Positions 17,078 to 25,561 of a stretch of 40,985 nt of DNA are shown piece after piece. Numbering within the stretch: the first letter of the stretch is position 1; each line of letters opens with the position of its first letter. The notes under the pieces were generated by a model that worked only from the letters and a program-made list of their open reading frames with translations, did no database searches and was not told the origin of the DNA. This DNA comes from a bacterium (GTDB taxonomy: Bacteria; Patescibacteriota; Minisyncoccia; UBA6257; JAGOQP01): contig JAKANP010000006.1 of the NCBI GenBank assembly GCA_021812345.1, forward strand, positions 1 through 40,985, read 5' to 3'. The translations under genes and the position numbers were made by a program.

Positions 17078-18655
17078 ATGTCAAACCTCACAAAAAAGCA
17101 AAAACAGGTTTTTGATTTCATCAATACCTATATTTCTGAAAATGGTATCTCTCCGACCATTGAAGAAATACGAAAAAAGCTAAAACTTAAAGCAATCTCT
17201 ACTATTCACGAGCATATTAATTCTCTCAAGGCAAAGGGGTATCTTTCAAAATCGGAAAATTCGGCTAGAAGTTTGTCATTGAGAAAAGAAATCAAATCTA
17301 TTATAGAAATTCCAATTTTAGGAAGAATTGCTGCTGGATATCCCATTGAGGCAATAGAAAATGTTGAGGATACTATTTCTATCGTTAATCCGAGTATAAA
17401 AACATCAGAGGGATATTATGCTCTGCGTGTCGTAGGAGAAAGTATGATTGGAGAAGGAATTTTTGACGGAGATATTGTTGTGATAAAAAAGCAATCGGTT
17501 GCAGAAAATGGTCAAACGGTTGTGGCTATTATTGACGACAACGAAGCAACACTTAAAAAACTATACAGAGAAAAAGCACGATACCGACTTGAACCAAGAA
17601 ATCCAAGTATGCCGACATTATTTAGAACTGATGTTGAGGTGCGAGGTGTCGTTGTTCAAGTTATAAGCAATATAACTGACAAGCCGGAAAAAATTGTTTC
17701 AAAAAAAGCAAAACATGGATTTAAGACGATTGATCTTTTCGCGGGTGTTGGCGGAATACGACTTGGTTTTGAAAATGCCGGATTCAAGACAGTTTTCGCA
17801 AATGATTTTGAGCCTCAATGCAAAGATACTTATGATCTAAATTTTAGAGATTCAAAATTAGTTGTTGAAGATATTAGAAAAATTGGGGTTGATGATTTAC
17901 CCAAATTTGATTTTCTTTTAGGTGGTTTCCCTTGCCAGGCTTTTTCTATTGCAGGATATAGACAAGGTTTTAATGACGAAAAAGGTAGAGGAAATCTATT
18001 TTTTGATATTGCAAGGATTCTTGATGCACGAAAGCCAGAAGGTTTTCTGCTTGAGAATGTAAAAAATCTAAAAAGTCATGATGGAGGTAAAACTTTTAGA
18101 ATTATTCAAGAGACATTAGAAAATCTTGGTTACCATTTGAAAACAAAAGTTTTGAATAGTATGGAATATGGGAATATCCCCCAAAACAGAGAGCGTGTTT
18201 ATATGGTTGGTTTTAGAAATAAAGACTATTCCGATAAATTTGAATTTCCTAACCCTGTAAAATTAACTGTAAAAATTACTGATCTATTAGAAAAAAATGT
18301 ACCAGAAAAATACTACTATAACGGCAAGCCATTATTTGAAAAATTAAAAGGCTCTGTGAAAGAAGAAGGTAAAGTTTATCAATGGCGTAGGCAATATGTC
18401 CGAGAAAATAAGAGTGGTGTATGTCCAACGCTAACTGCGAATATGGGAACGGGTGGACACAATGTGCCTATTATTAAAGACAAAAAAGGTATTAGAAAAT
18501 TAACCCCCTTAGAATGCGCCCGCATTCAAGGTTTTCCTGCTGATTACAAAATACCTAAACTGGCAGATTCTGCTTTATATAAACAATTTGGAAACTCTGT
18601 AAGCGTTCCGGTTATTGAAGCTGTGTCAAAGCAGATGATGAAAGCAATGGAATAA
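17078..18655 (+). CDS. LexA repressor / C5-cytosine DNA methyltransferase fusion
   Basis: aa 1 to about 200 full LexA: wHTH, IPILGRIAAGYP (A86-G87), VVGESM (S122), EATLKKL (K160). About 213-525 C5-MTase: IDLFAGVGGIRLGF, GGFPCQAFS (C286), LLENVKNL, QNRERVYMVGF, LTPLECARIQGFP, KQFGNSVSVPV. Confidence 0.95.
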   Translation: MSNLTKKQKQVFDFINTYISENGISPTIEEIRKKLKLKAISTIHEHINSLKAKGYLSKSENSARSLSLRKEIKSIIEIPILGRIAAGYPIEAIENVEDTISIVNPSIKTSEGYYALRVVGESMIGEGIFDGDIVVIKKQSVAENGQTVVAIIDDNEATLKKLYREKARYRLEPRNPSMPTLFRTDVEVRGVVVQVISNITDKPEKIVSKKAKHGFKTIDLFAGVGGIRLGFENAGFKTVFANDFEPQCKDTYDLNFRDSKLVVEDIRKIGVDDLPKFDFLLGGFPCQAFSIAGYRQGFNDEKGRGNLFFDIARILDARKPEGFLLENVKNLKSHDGGKTFRIIQETLENLGYHLKTKVLNSMEYGNIPQNRERVYMVGFRNKDYSDKFEFPNPVKLTVKITDLLEKNVPEKYYYNGKPLFEKLKGSVKEEGKVYQWRRQYVRENKSGVCPTLTANMGTGGHNVPIIKDKKGIRKLTPLECARIQGFPADYKIPKLADSALYKQFGNSVSVPVIEAVSKQMMKAME

Positions 18656-19228
18656 TTACCAGACTTTTACCGCTTTCCCGAGAGGCTTTATTTTATATTT
18701 AGCAATAATTTCTTTCTTTATTCCAAACCTAGGTCGCCTTTTTTGTTCCTGTTGGTCAGTGAACGACTCCTTTTTATTAAGAGATTGATTTTTGATGTAT
18801 TTATTTGGAATTAAATAGACATCAAATTTCCCATCAACTTTTCCGTCATTATAAAAATCAACAAAATATAAATCATCCCATTTTGATTTTGGTCCAAAAG
18901 AGGTTAAATCATCTTCAATACTACAAGCCTTAATCTGTTGAGCTTTGTTGGTTTTTAAGTCAAAGGTGTCAAATGATCCAGCAATTCCTTGCTTAGCTCC
19001 CTTGAGTTTTATGTATCTTGCAGAGCCAGACCAAAGACAAAAAGCGACTTCAGATAACTCCTCTGGCATATTTGGCTCTCGTGATTTATAACCTCTTAGA
19101 CCAAGTTTTAATTCTTTCCAAATATCAAAAATTCTTTTCCATTCTTTACCGTCATTTTTATCAAAATGCATAAGTTCAAGCTTACATTCTTGACCAAAAA
19201 CTTTTGCTTTGTGTTCTAAAATTTTCAT
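18656..19228 (-). CDS. Putative type II restriction endonuclease, Bsp6I-like
   Basis: GIAGSFDTFDLKTNKAQQIKACSIEDDLTSFGPKSKWDDLYFVDFYNDGKVDGKFDVYLI; D...QxK PD-(D/E)xK-type variant; next to a C5-MTase and a C-protein gene. Confidence 0.7.
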   Translation of the reverse strand: MKILEHKAKVFGQECKLELMHFDKNDGKEWKRIFDIWKELKLGLRGYKSREPNMPEELSEVAFCLWSGSARYIKLKGAKQGIAGSFDTFDLKTNKAQQIKACSIEDDLTSFGPKSKWDDLYFVDFYNDGKVDGKFDVYLIPNKYIKNQSLNKKESFTDQQEQKRRPRFGIKKEIIAKYKIKPLGKAVKVW

Positions 19229-19230
19229 AA

Positions 19231-19452
19231 TTATTTAACAAAAAAATCTAGCGATTTTTTATAAAGTTTTGCAAACTCTTTGAGTTGCAAAACATCGAAG
19301 CGCCTCTGTCCAGATTCTATTTTTGAGACATAAGATTGAGTTCTGCCGAGCTTCTCTGCAACCTCAATTTGACCCAAACCAGCGTCAATGCGAGCTTTTT
19401 TCAAGCGTTCTACTATTTTCTTATGGTCGTCTTGATAAATTGCTCTTGGCAT
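19231..19452 (-). CDS. XRE-family HTH regulator (putative R-M controller protein)
   Basis: Start re-picked at MPRAIYQDDHKK; IVERLKKARIDAGLGQIEVAEKLGRTQSYVSKIESGQRRFDVLQLKEFAKLY. Confidence 0.88.
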   Translation of the reverse strand: MPRAIYQDDHKKIVERLKKARIDAGLGQIEVAEKLGRTQSYVSKIESGQRRFDVLQLKEFAKLYKKSLDFFVK

Positions 19453-19519
19453 ATATCTATATGATAGTATTCCATTGTGTATTATTCCAAATTGCCATAT
19501 AATAAATATGTTTATGACT

Positions 19520-19771
19520 ACGGCGAAGCAAAACCAAAAATTTCCTTTCCATTCATTCTTCCGCTTCGTGGCGGGGGTGTGGGGGGAGCCGCAAATAAAA
19601 ATGATAGGAAATTTTTGGGTTTTGCCCCGCGCGAGCTTGTCGAGCACGGCCGAGGCGCAGGCGTCATTCGTCAAAATCCTGCGGATTTTGTCCGAAATAC
19701 ATTCGAACTTCGTCCAATACACACCGCAAAATAATACCCGTCTTTATGGCGGTATTTATTTTGCGGAAGGG
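19520..19771 (-). repeat. Right copy of 252-bp inverted repeat
   Basis: Reverse complement matches 15589-15840; abuts and includes the 3' end of tRNA-Ser. Confidence 0.9.
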
Positions 19772-19781
19772 GAGGGATTCG
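19761..19781 (+). repeat. Right 21-bp direct repeat (within tRNA-Ser 3' end)
   Basis: TTGCGGAAGGGGAGGGATTCG. Confidence 0.8.
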
Positions 19782-19850
19782 AACCCTCGGTGCCATTTCT
19801 GGCACACAGTCTTTCCAGGACTGCCAGTTAAACCACTCCTGCACCCTTCC
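19764..19850 (-). tRNA. tRNA-Ser (anticodon GGA)
   Basis: GGAAGGG...CAGTC-CTGGAAA-GACTG...long variable arm...GAGGG-TTCGAAT-CCCTC-CCCTTCC-G; folds as a class II tRNA. Confidence 0.95.
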
Positions 19851-19963
19851 TTTCGTCTCTAATATATCTTATTAACCGATTGGATGCAATATAATTTTGT
19901 TTTTTGACAAAAAAACGGACGATGATAACATTAAAATCAGAACGTTAACAATGGAGGTGTTAA

Positions 19964-20644
19964 ATGGAAAAAAAAGAAATTGATTTCTTGACAGATTTCG
20001 TCTGCGAATCCAATTTGATAGAAGGAATAAAAAGCAATCGTGAATCAATAATGAGAGACTTTTCGGACAATGAAAAGCATCCTTTTGTCGGGCATTCGGG
20101 AGCTTTAAGATTCGTAAAATTATCCGCCACAGTAAAAAATTTATTTAGCGAAGGTCTTATTAAGAGTGTCCAAAAAATGATTGTTGAAGAACAGCCTTTT
20201 TTGGGAGAGCAAACACTTGCTTCAAATCAAATAGGAGCTTGGAGAAGCAATAACGTTTCCCTGGTTCATTATGGAGAAAACGGAAAATTAGCTTACATAA
20301 AGCCCATCGGCTCAAATCATCAAGATATTCAAAAAAATATCTTAGCGCTTATCAAAAAGATAGTTTTTATGCAAAAACATTTCTCAAAAGAATCCACCGG
20401 TATTTATGCCGACAGACTTATCAGGTTTATTGCTTGGTTTCATTACAGATACGAGCAAATCCATCCTTTTGCCGATGGTAACGGTCGTTCGGGAAGAATT
20501 TTAGTTTATTTTTTGTATAAATATTTTAATTTGGAGCCATTTATTTTTCGCAATGACGATAAATTTTCAGATTATTATCCGTGTTTTTTGGAGAAAAATT
20601 CAAAAATGATGGAAAATTATTTTTTGAAACGAACCTTGGTTTAA
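19964..20644 (+). CDS. Fic/DOC family protein
   Basis: HPFADGNGRSGR core motif; N-terminal SNLIEG fits the (S/T)xxxE(G/N) inhibitory motif. Confidence 0.93.
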   Translation: MEKKEIDFLTDFVCESNLIEGIKSNRESIMRDFSDNEKHPFVGHSGALRFVKLSATVKNLFSEGLIKSVQKMIVEEQPFLGEQTLASNQIGAWRSNNVSLVHYGENGKLAYIKPIGSNHQDIQKNILALIKKIVFMQKHFSKESTGIYADRLIRFIAWFHYRYEQIHPFADGNGRSGRILVYFLYKYFNLEPFIFRNDDKFSDYYPCFLEKNSKMMENYFLKRTLV

Positions 20645-20698
20645 ATTTAGACCGCTTTTAAATTAAGCGGTTTTTATTTTTTGTGGTATAATTTTAAT

Positions 20699-20908
20699 AT
20701 GATTGAAATGTTTGTTTTAATGGGAGTAATTTTCGGTTTTCTTGCGGGATTAATGGCATTTTTGATCACTTGGAAAGAGTGGGAAAGGCACAGGTTCAAA
20801 GGAAAAAAAATATTGAAAGAGTCTCTTTCTGTTGGAGTATTTACGTTCTTGTTTTTTTTGATTCTTTCTTCTGTTTTGGGAATTGTATTTTCTCATCTTA
20901 ATCTTTAA
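20699..20908 (+). CDS. Small two-TM membrane protein
   Basis: MIEMFVLMGVIFGFLAGLMAFLITWKEWERHRFKGKK... Confidence 0.6.
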   Translation: MIEMFVLMGVIFGFLAGLMAFLITWKEWERHRFKGKKILKESLSVGVFTFLFFLILSSVLGIVFSHLNL

Positions 20909-20917
20909 TTTTCATTT

Positions 20918-21196
20918 ATGATTTTTAAAAAAAACATAAAGAAATTTTTTATATTTTTTATTTTCCTGGTAATTTTAGGATTGATCGTGTTTTTTGCCGA
21001 AGTTTTTTATCTAAAAAAAGCGCACAGCTCTTTTGAAAATTATTATGCTTTCAGGGGTTGTGTTAATTTGATTCAAAAAACCGATTCTTACGGAATTTGT
21101 CGTCTTGCTTCGGGGCAAGAAATAAAAATAGTGGAATATAACGGAGCTTGGTATCTTGACGGGGATTTGCCCGGAGGATGGTTTAATTTTCAATAA
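20918..21196 (+). CDS. Small membrane-anchored hypothetical protein
   Basis: N-terminal TM; followed by terminator AAACACCTCATATTTTATGAGGTGTTT. Confidence 0.55.
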   Translation: MIFKKNIKKFFIFFIFLVILGLIVFFAEVFYLKKAHSSFENYYAFRGCVNLIQKTDSYGICRLASGQEIKIVEYNGAWYLDGDLPGGWFNFQ

Positions 21197-21238
21197 AAAA
21201 CACCTCATATTTTATGAGGTGTTTTTAAATTATATTTG

Positions 21239-23092
21239 TTATTTATTGAGAGCTTCTCTGGTTGATGGTCCGACATATCCTACTGAAGAGATTCCATTTT
21301 CGGATTGGAATTTTTTTACCGCTTCCATAGTTAGATTGCCGAAAGTTCCGGTAATCGGTCCGCTGTAATATCCACCATTAAGCAATTTTTTCTGAAGCTG
21401 GGTAACCTCTTCTCCTTTAGAATTGTATCCTATGAATTTAGTAAAAATATATTTATTTGAGCTCACATTTGATGAAGAATTCGATGAATTTGAAGATTGC
21501 GTCGAGTTAACCACTACCACCGGTATTGTTGAGCAGAAAGAACCTCCGGACGAGCAAACAATTACAGACGATGACCCTGCGCTTGTTCCCATTAAAGTCA
21601 AAATATTTCCGCTATTGATAGTCGTCGAAACGACGCTATTACTGCTGTTTGAAGAAACATAGTACGGTGCGTTTCCGCCCGATAACATGAGATTTATTCC
21701 TTGTCCCGATGATAAAACTTGAGTCAGAGTGAGTGAGGAATTTGAATTGTTATTTGTTGTTGAGTTGCCTACTGTGACATATAACGTTCCGCATTGACTG
21801 CCGCTTGAGCAAACGCCTATATTATCCGTTCCGGAAGAAAGTCCGGTTATGGAAATGGTTGATCCGTTTATTATTGCCGAAGCGACGGATGGATTGCCGT
21901 TTGACGATACATAATAATTTCCCGAGCCGTAGATTGATATATTTGAAACTTGATTGATTGAGATGTTAGCGCTTGTTTGGCTGAAAGTTATAGTTCCCGA
22001 ATAAGTATTTACATTTACGGTTATGGAATTGCAGGCGCCGGTTGATGAACAAACGGAAATTATTGAGGATCCGGAAGCCATTCCTGTTAAAGTAAGGGCG
22101 TTTCCCGAAATTGAAGTTTGAACAACGCTGGAATTTGAATTTGATGATATTGAATAGGGGGCGATACCTCCGGTTATTGTTATTACCGAGACTTGGTTAA
22201 CTGATAACGTCGGATTGGTTTGGCTGAAAATTAATGTTGAGTAGTTGGAGTTATTTATTGAATAAGCGTTAATTGTTCCGCAAGAACTCATATTGGTTGA
22301 ACAAACGGTGATTGTTGCTGTTCCGGTAATGGACCCGGCGTATAAAGAAATTGAAGAACCGCTTATTGTTGCCTGAACGGCGGTGGGATTTGTATTATTG
22401 GTAACCGCATAAATTCCGGTTCCTCCGCTTACCGATATATTTGCCGTCTGTCCCAATGGGATGGATAAATTATTTTGACTGAAAGTTAATGTTCCCGACG
22501 AACTGTACCCGGAAGTATTAACAGAAAGCGTCTGACAATTAGAACTGTTAATTGTGGAGCAGATAGTCATATTGGTTGAGCCGGAAGTATTTCCGGCCGT
22601 TATGGTAATTTGATTTCCGTTAAAAGAAGCGCTGGCGATGGAGGGATTGGAGTTTGATGAAAGATAGAAAGATCCTGAGATGCTGGCGGTAACAACGGAT
22701 GATTGATTAAAAGAAAGAGAAAGAGAGCTTGGGGTCAAATAAAAATAATTTGAAGAAGAATTTGATGTGTAAGGCCATTGCAGAGAGTTTGAATTTTTTC
22801 CGTTTACCGAAACATAGACTACGCTTCCGGGAGTGATTCCGTATTGAGAGGTGCTTATAGTGACGGTGTAGTTTCCATTTAAATCAGTAGTCCCCAAAGA
22901 GCGCATTTGAGAAGAATAATTTAAAAGTACCGGATAATTTGGATCGGCGCTGTTCACATTGATTTGAACATAGTCGCCGTTATTTTGATAAAAAGCGCTA
23001 AATACAGGAGTGGCGGCGCTGGCCGATGATGCCCAAAACATTCCGATGCTTGCGACCGTTAAAAATGTGGCCAAAAAATATTTATTTTTCAT
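21239..23092 (-). CDS. Secreted repeat protein with C-terminal PG_binding_1 domain
   Basis: Signal peptide; repeated Ig-like units (LTFSQ..LS..Q...I.GG..PY.VSSNSN.SVV...ISG..L.L.G...G.S.I.VCSS); C-terminal GEEVTQLQKKLLNGGYYSGPITGTFGNLTMEAVKKFQSENGI. Confidence 0.85.
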   Translation of the reverse strand: MKNKYFLATFLTVASIGMFWASSASAATPVFSAFYQNNGDYVQINVNSADPNYPVLLNYSSQMRSLGTTDLNGNYTVTISTSQYGITPGSVVYVSVNGKNSNSLQWPYTSNSSSNYFYLTPSSLSLSFNQSSVVTASISGSFYLSSNSNPSIASASFNGNQITITAGNTSGSTNMTICSTINSSNCQTLSVNTSGYSSSGTLTFSQNNLSIPLGQTANISVSGGTGIYAVTNNTNPTAVQATISGSSISLYAGSITGTATITVCSTNMSSCGTINAYSINNSNYSTLIFSQTNPTLSVNQVSVITITGGIAPYSISSNSNSSVVQTSISGNALTLTGMASGSSIISVCSSTGACNSITVNVNTYSGTITFSQTSANISINQVSNISIYGSGNYYVSSNGNPSVASAIINGSTISITGLSSGTDNIGVCSSGSQCGTLYVTVGNSTTNNNSNSSLTLTQVLSSGQGINLMLSGGNAPYYVSSNSSNSVVSTTINSGNILTLMGTSAGSSSVIVCSSGGSFCSTIPVVVVNSTQSSNSSNSSSNVSSNKYIFTKFIGYNSKGEEVTQLQKKLLNGGYYSGPITGTFGNLTMEAVKKFQSENGISSVGYVGPSTREALNK

Positions 23093-23339
23093 ATTTTTGT
23101 TTTATTAATTAATTGCAATTATAAATTTATATGTATATGTATTATATAACGTTTCAAAAAATAAAAAGTTGCCAAAAGTGGATAACTTTTTTATGAAATA
23201 TTTTTTATCTTAATAAAGATTTCATTATTTTTTGATAAAGTTCGCTCCGCACCAAAAACAAAATCAGTCCGTATTAATAAATGCTTGATTAAATTGTCAT
23301 TTATTGAGCATTTAATAAAATTAATCGATTTTAAACATT

Positions 23340-24413
23340 ATGATAAATAAAAAATATATTTTTTTGGCGGGAGTATTGATTTTTGCGATAGTTGTCGTTT
23401 TGGTGGCTCCTATGTTCGCTCAAACTGCCGGATTAGCAATGGGAATAGTTTCCGTTGCTCCGGTTTTTGCCGCTCAAACCGGTGAAGCGACTTTGACTGC
23501 TTCAGATTTTGCTCATGGCGGATTGGGAATGGCGTGGGGAAACGGGAGAATGGAGAGGGCCAATCCGGGAATCTTTGGAACCGTTGCGGGAATCAACGGA
23601 AATATTATCACCATTGATTCTAAATTAAAGAATAATTCTTCAACGACCGTTTATGCGGTAAATGCCGGAAATGCCACGATTATGAAAAATGGCGTCAGTT
23701 CTTCTATTTCAAATATCGCGGTGGGGGACAACCTATTGATTCAGGGGAGCGTGAGTGGAAACACAATAACCGCGACTTTGATTAGAGATAATATCGCCCA
23801 ACGTCCGGGAATATCGGGAACGGTTTCTGCGATAAATGAAAACACAATAACCGTTACCGACAGAAAAAATGTTGTCTATTCAGTTGATGCTTCGGGAGCG
23901 AGTATTGATAAAAACGGAACATCATCTTCCATCTCAAATATTGCCATTGGCGATAAAGTTATGGTGTTTGGAACAGTAAATGGAAATTCCGTAACGGCTA
24001 CTTCTATTAGGGATATTCTTAATGGAGGCGGGAGAAGGGGTCCGGGATCAAACGACACTTTTAACATTCAAGGCAATGGACAGCCACTCGTAAGCGGAAC
24101 GATAACTTCAATTAACGGAGAAACAATCAATATCACCAACAAAAGTAATGTCTCTTACGTTATTGACGCTTCAAACGCCAAATTCTTAAAAGGCAATTCA
24201 AGTTCAACCATTTCCGGTTTTGCCGTTGGTGACTCTGTAGTGGTTCAAGGAACGGTTAATGGCAATTCAATTTCCGCCTCTTCAATTATTGGAGTAAATA
24301 ATCAAAATGGAGGTTCTATGCCGCAAGATAACGGAAAATCTCCGGTAAAGAATGTCGGCAGAGGATTTTTTGGAGGCATATTCGGATTCTTTCAAAGAAT
24401 ATTCGGTTTTTAA
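23340..24413 (+). CDS. Secreted DUF5666 protein with three repeats
   Basis: Signal peptide; three copies of GTV..I.GN.ITI..K....Y.V.A..A...K...SS.IS..AVGD...VQG.V.GN.I.A..I. Confidence 0.8.
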   Translation: MINKKYIFLAGVLIFAIVVVLVAPMFAQTAGLAMGIVSVAPVFAAQTGEATLTASDFAHGGLGMAWGNGRMERANPGIFGTVAGINGNIITIDSKLKNNSSTTVYAVNAGNATIMKNGVSSSISNIAVGDNLLIQGSVSGNTITATLIRDNIAQRPGISGTVSAINENTITVTDRKNVVYSVDASGASIDKNGTSSSISNIAIGDKVMVFGTVNGNSVTATSIRDILNGGGRRGPGSNDTFNIQGNGQPLVSGTITSINGETINITNKSNVSYVIDASNAKFLKGNSSSTISGFAVGDSVVVQGTVNGNSISASSIIGVNNQNGGSMPQDNGKSPVKNVGRGFFGGIFGFFQRIFGF

Positions 24414-24537
24414 CCATTGAAAAGTATTAAAATAAAAAATAGAAAGGTCTTTTTAGTCAGGCCTTTCTATTTTTGTTGGTGTGTCGTTATTTGTAGTATA
24501 ATTATTTAAATCGGCAATTATAGAAAAACCTTATTTA

Positions 24538-25107
24538 ATGCCAGTAAACGATCAGGAGCTTATAAAAAATTATTTAAATGGCGACGTGAACGCTTTGAAG
24601 GAACTGATAGGTCGCTACAGTAATCATATTTTTAATTTTATTCGCCAATATGTCGGCGATTTTGAACAATCGGCGGATTTAACTCAGGACACATTCGTTA
24701 AAGTTTGGAAAAATATAAAAAAATTCGATGTCCAAAAAAGTTTTAAAGTTTGGATTTTTCAAATTGCCAGAAATACGGCAATTGATTTTTTAAGAAAGAA
24801 AAAGGAGATACATTTTTCCGATTTGGAAAACGAGGAAGGGGACCCGATTGATTTTGAAGATAACGCTCAGGATATCGAAAAAATTATTGAAAAAAAGGAA
24901 GTTCAGGAAAAAATAAGAAAAATATTCGAATCATTGCCTGAAAATTATAAAACAACTCTTTTGATGTATTATCAGTCGGAGCTTAATTTCAGAGAAATAT
25001 CGGAAATAATGGGAATGCCGATTGATACCATAAAAAGTCGGCACCGCAGAGCTATTTTGGCGATAAAAAAAGAAATAGCCAAAGAAAATGCACCAAAACG
25101 TCGATAA
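24538..25107 (+). CDS. RNA polymerase sigma factor (sigma-70/ECF family)
   Basis: DLTQDTFVKVWKNIKKFDVQKSFKVWIFQIARNTAIDFLRKKK; LPENYKTTLLMYYQSELNFREISEIMGMPIDTIKSRHRRAILAIKKEI. Confidence 0.93.
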   Translation: MPVNDQELIKNYLNGDVNALKELIGRYSNHIFNFIRQYVGDFEQSADLTQDTFVKVWKNIKKFDVQKSFKVWIFQIARNTAIDFLRKKKEIHFSDLENEEGDPIDFEDNAQDIEKIIEKKEVQEKIRKIFESLPENYKTTLLMYYQSELNFREISEIMGMPIDTIKSRHRRAILAIKKEIAKENAPKRR

Positions 25108-25561
25108 TCTTCGTATAAAAAATGTTATGGATAATTTTGATAAAATCGGAAAAATTATAGCTCAATCGTCAGTAAATGCTCCGGAGAATCTCTCTCAGAG
25201 AATTTTTTTGATTATTGAGAAAAAGGAAAGCCAAAGAGCAAAAATAAAAATAGCCGTTTTTGGTTTTGTTTCGTCAGTGTCGCTTGTTTTAATTTATTTT
25301 GCCGGAGCATCGGCTATTTCCAATTTTTATGCCAGCGGAACGCCTCAGATGTTTTCTTTAATGTTTTCCGATTTTCAATCGGTAGTTGCCAACTTTGGTG
25401 ATTATTTTATGTCCATAGGAGAATCGTTTCCCATCATTCCTTTTGTTTATGCGCTGTTGAGTTTAACGGTTTTTGCATTTTTTGCCGGGTTATCGTTTGA
25501 CAATATTCAAAAATTTAAAGAATTAAAAACAAATTTAAACTATGATTACAAACATAATTAA
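25088..25561 (+). CDS. Membrane protein, possible anti-sigma factor
   Basis: Overlaps the sigma-factor gene; cytoplasmic N-terminus and two TM segments; no named domain recognized. Confidence 0.45.
   Translation: MHQNVDNLRIKNVMDNFDKIGKIIAQSSVNAPENLSQRIFLIIEKKESQRAKIKIAVFGFVSSVSLVLIYFAGASAISNFYASGTPQMFSLMFSDFQSVVANFGDYFMSIGESFPIIPFVYALLSLTVFAFFAGLSFDNIQKFKELKTNLNYDYKHN

Larger units (their letters stand above)
15455..19781. mobile_element. tRNA-Ser-adjacent genomic island carrying an R-M-like module
   Basis: 21-bp direct repeats, 252-bp inverted repeats, defence-type gene cargo, locally elevated GC at the left end; no integrase seen. Confidence 0.6.

Noticed and set aside
16998-17084. N-terminal extension of the SEC-C ORF (MTYCVENLFALQ...)
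   Set aside because: Would overlap the divergent promoter and the lexA-MTase start; MKTGRNEKCPCGSG is the likely start.
19453-19722. N-terminal extension of the XRE ORF (MYWTKFECISDK...)
   Set aside because: The extension is translated from the 252-bp repeat; MPRAIYQ at 19452 is the better start.
15455-19781. Island as an IS element or prophage
   Set aside because: No transposase, integrase, or phage structural genes; inverted repeats are long and structured, unlike typical IS ends.
19475-19831. ORF with ...YFAEGEGFEPSVPFLAHSLSRTAS
   Set aside because: Antisense translation of the tRNA-Ser gene and adjacent repeat; a well-known spurious ORF type.
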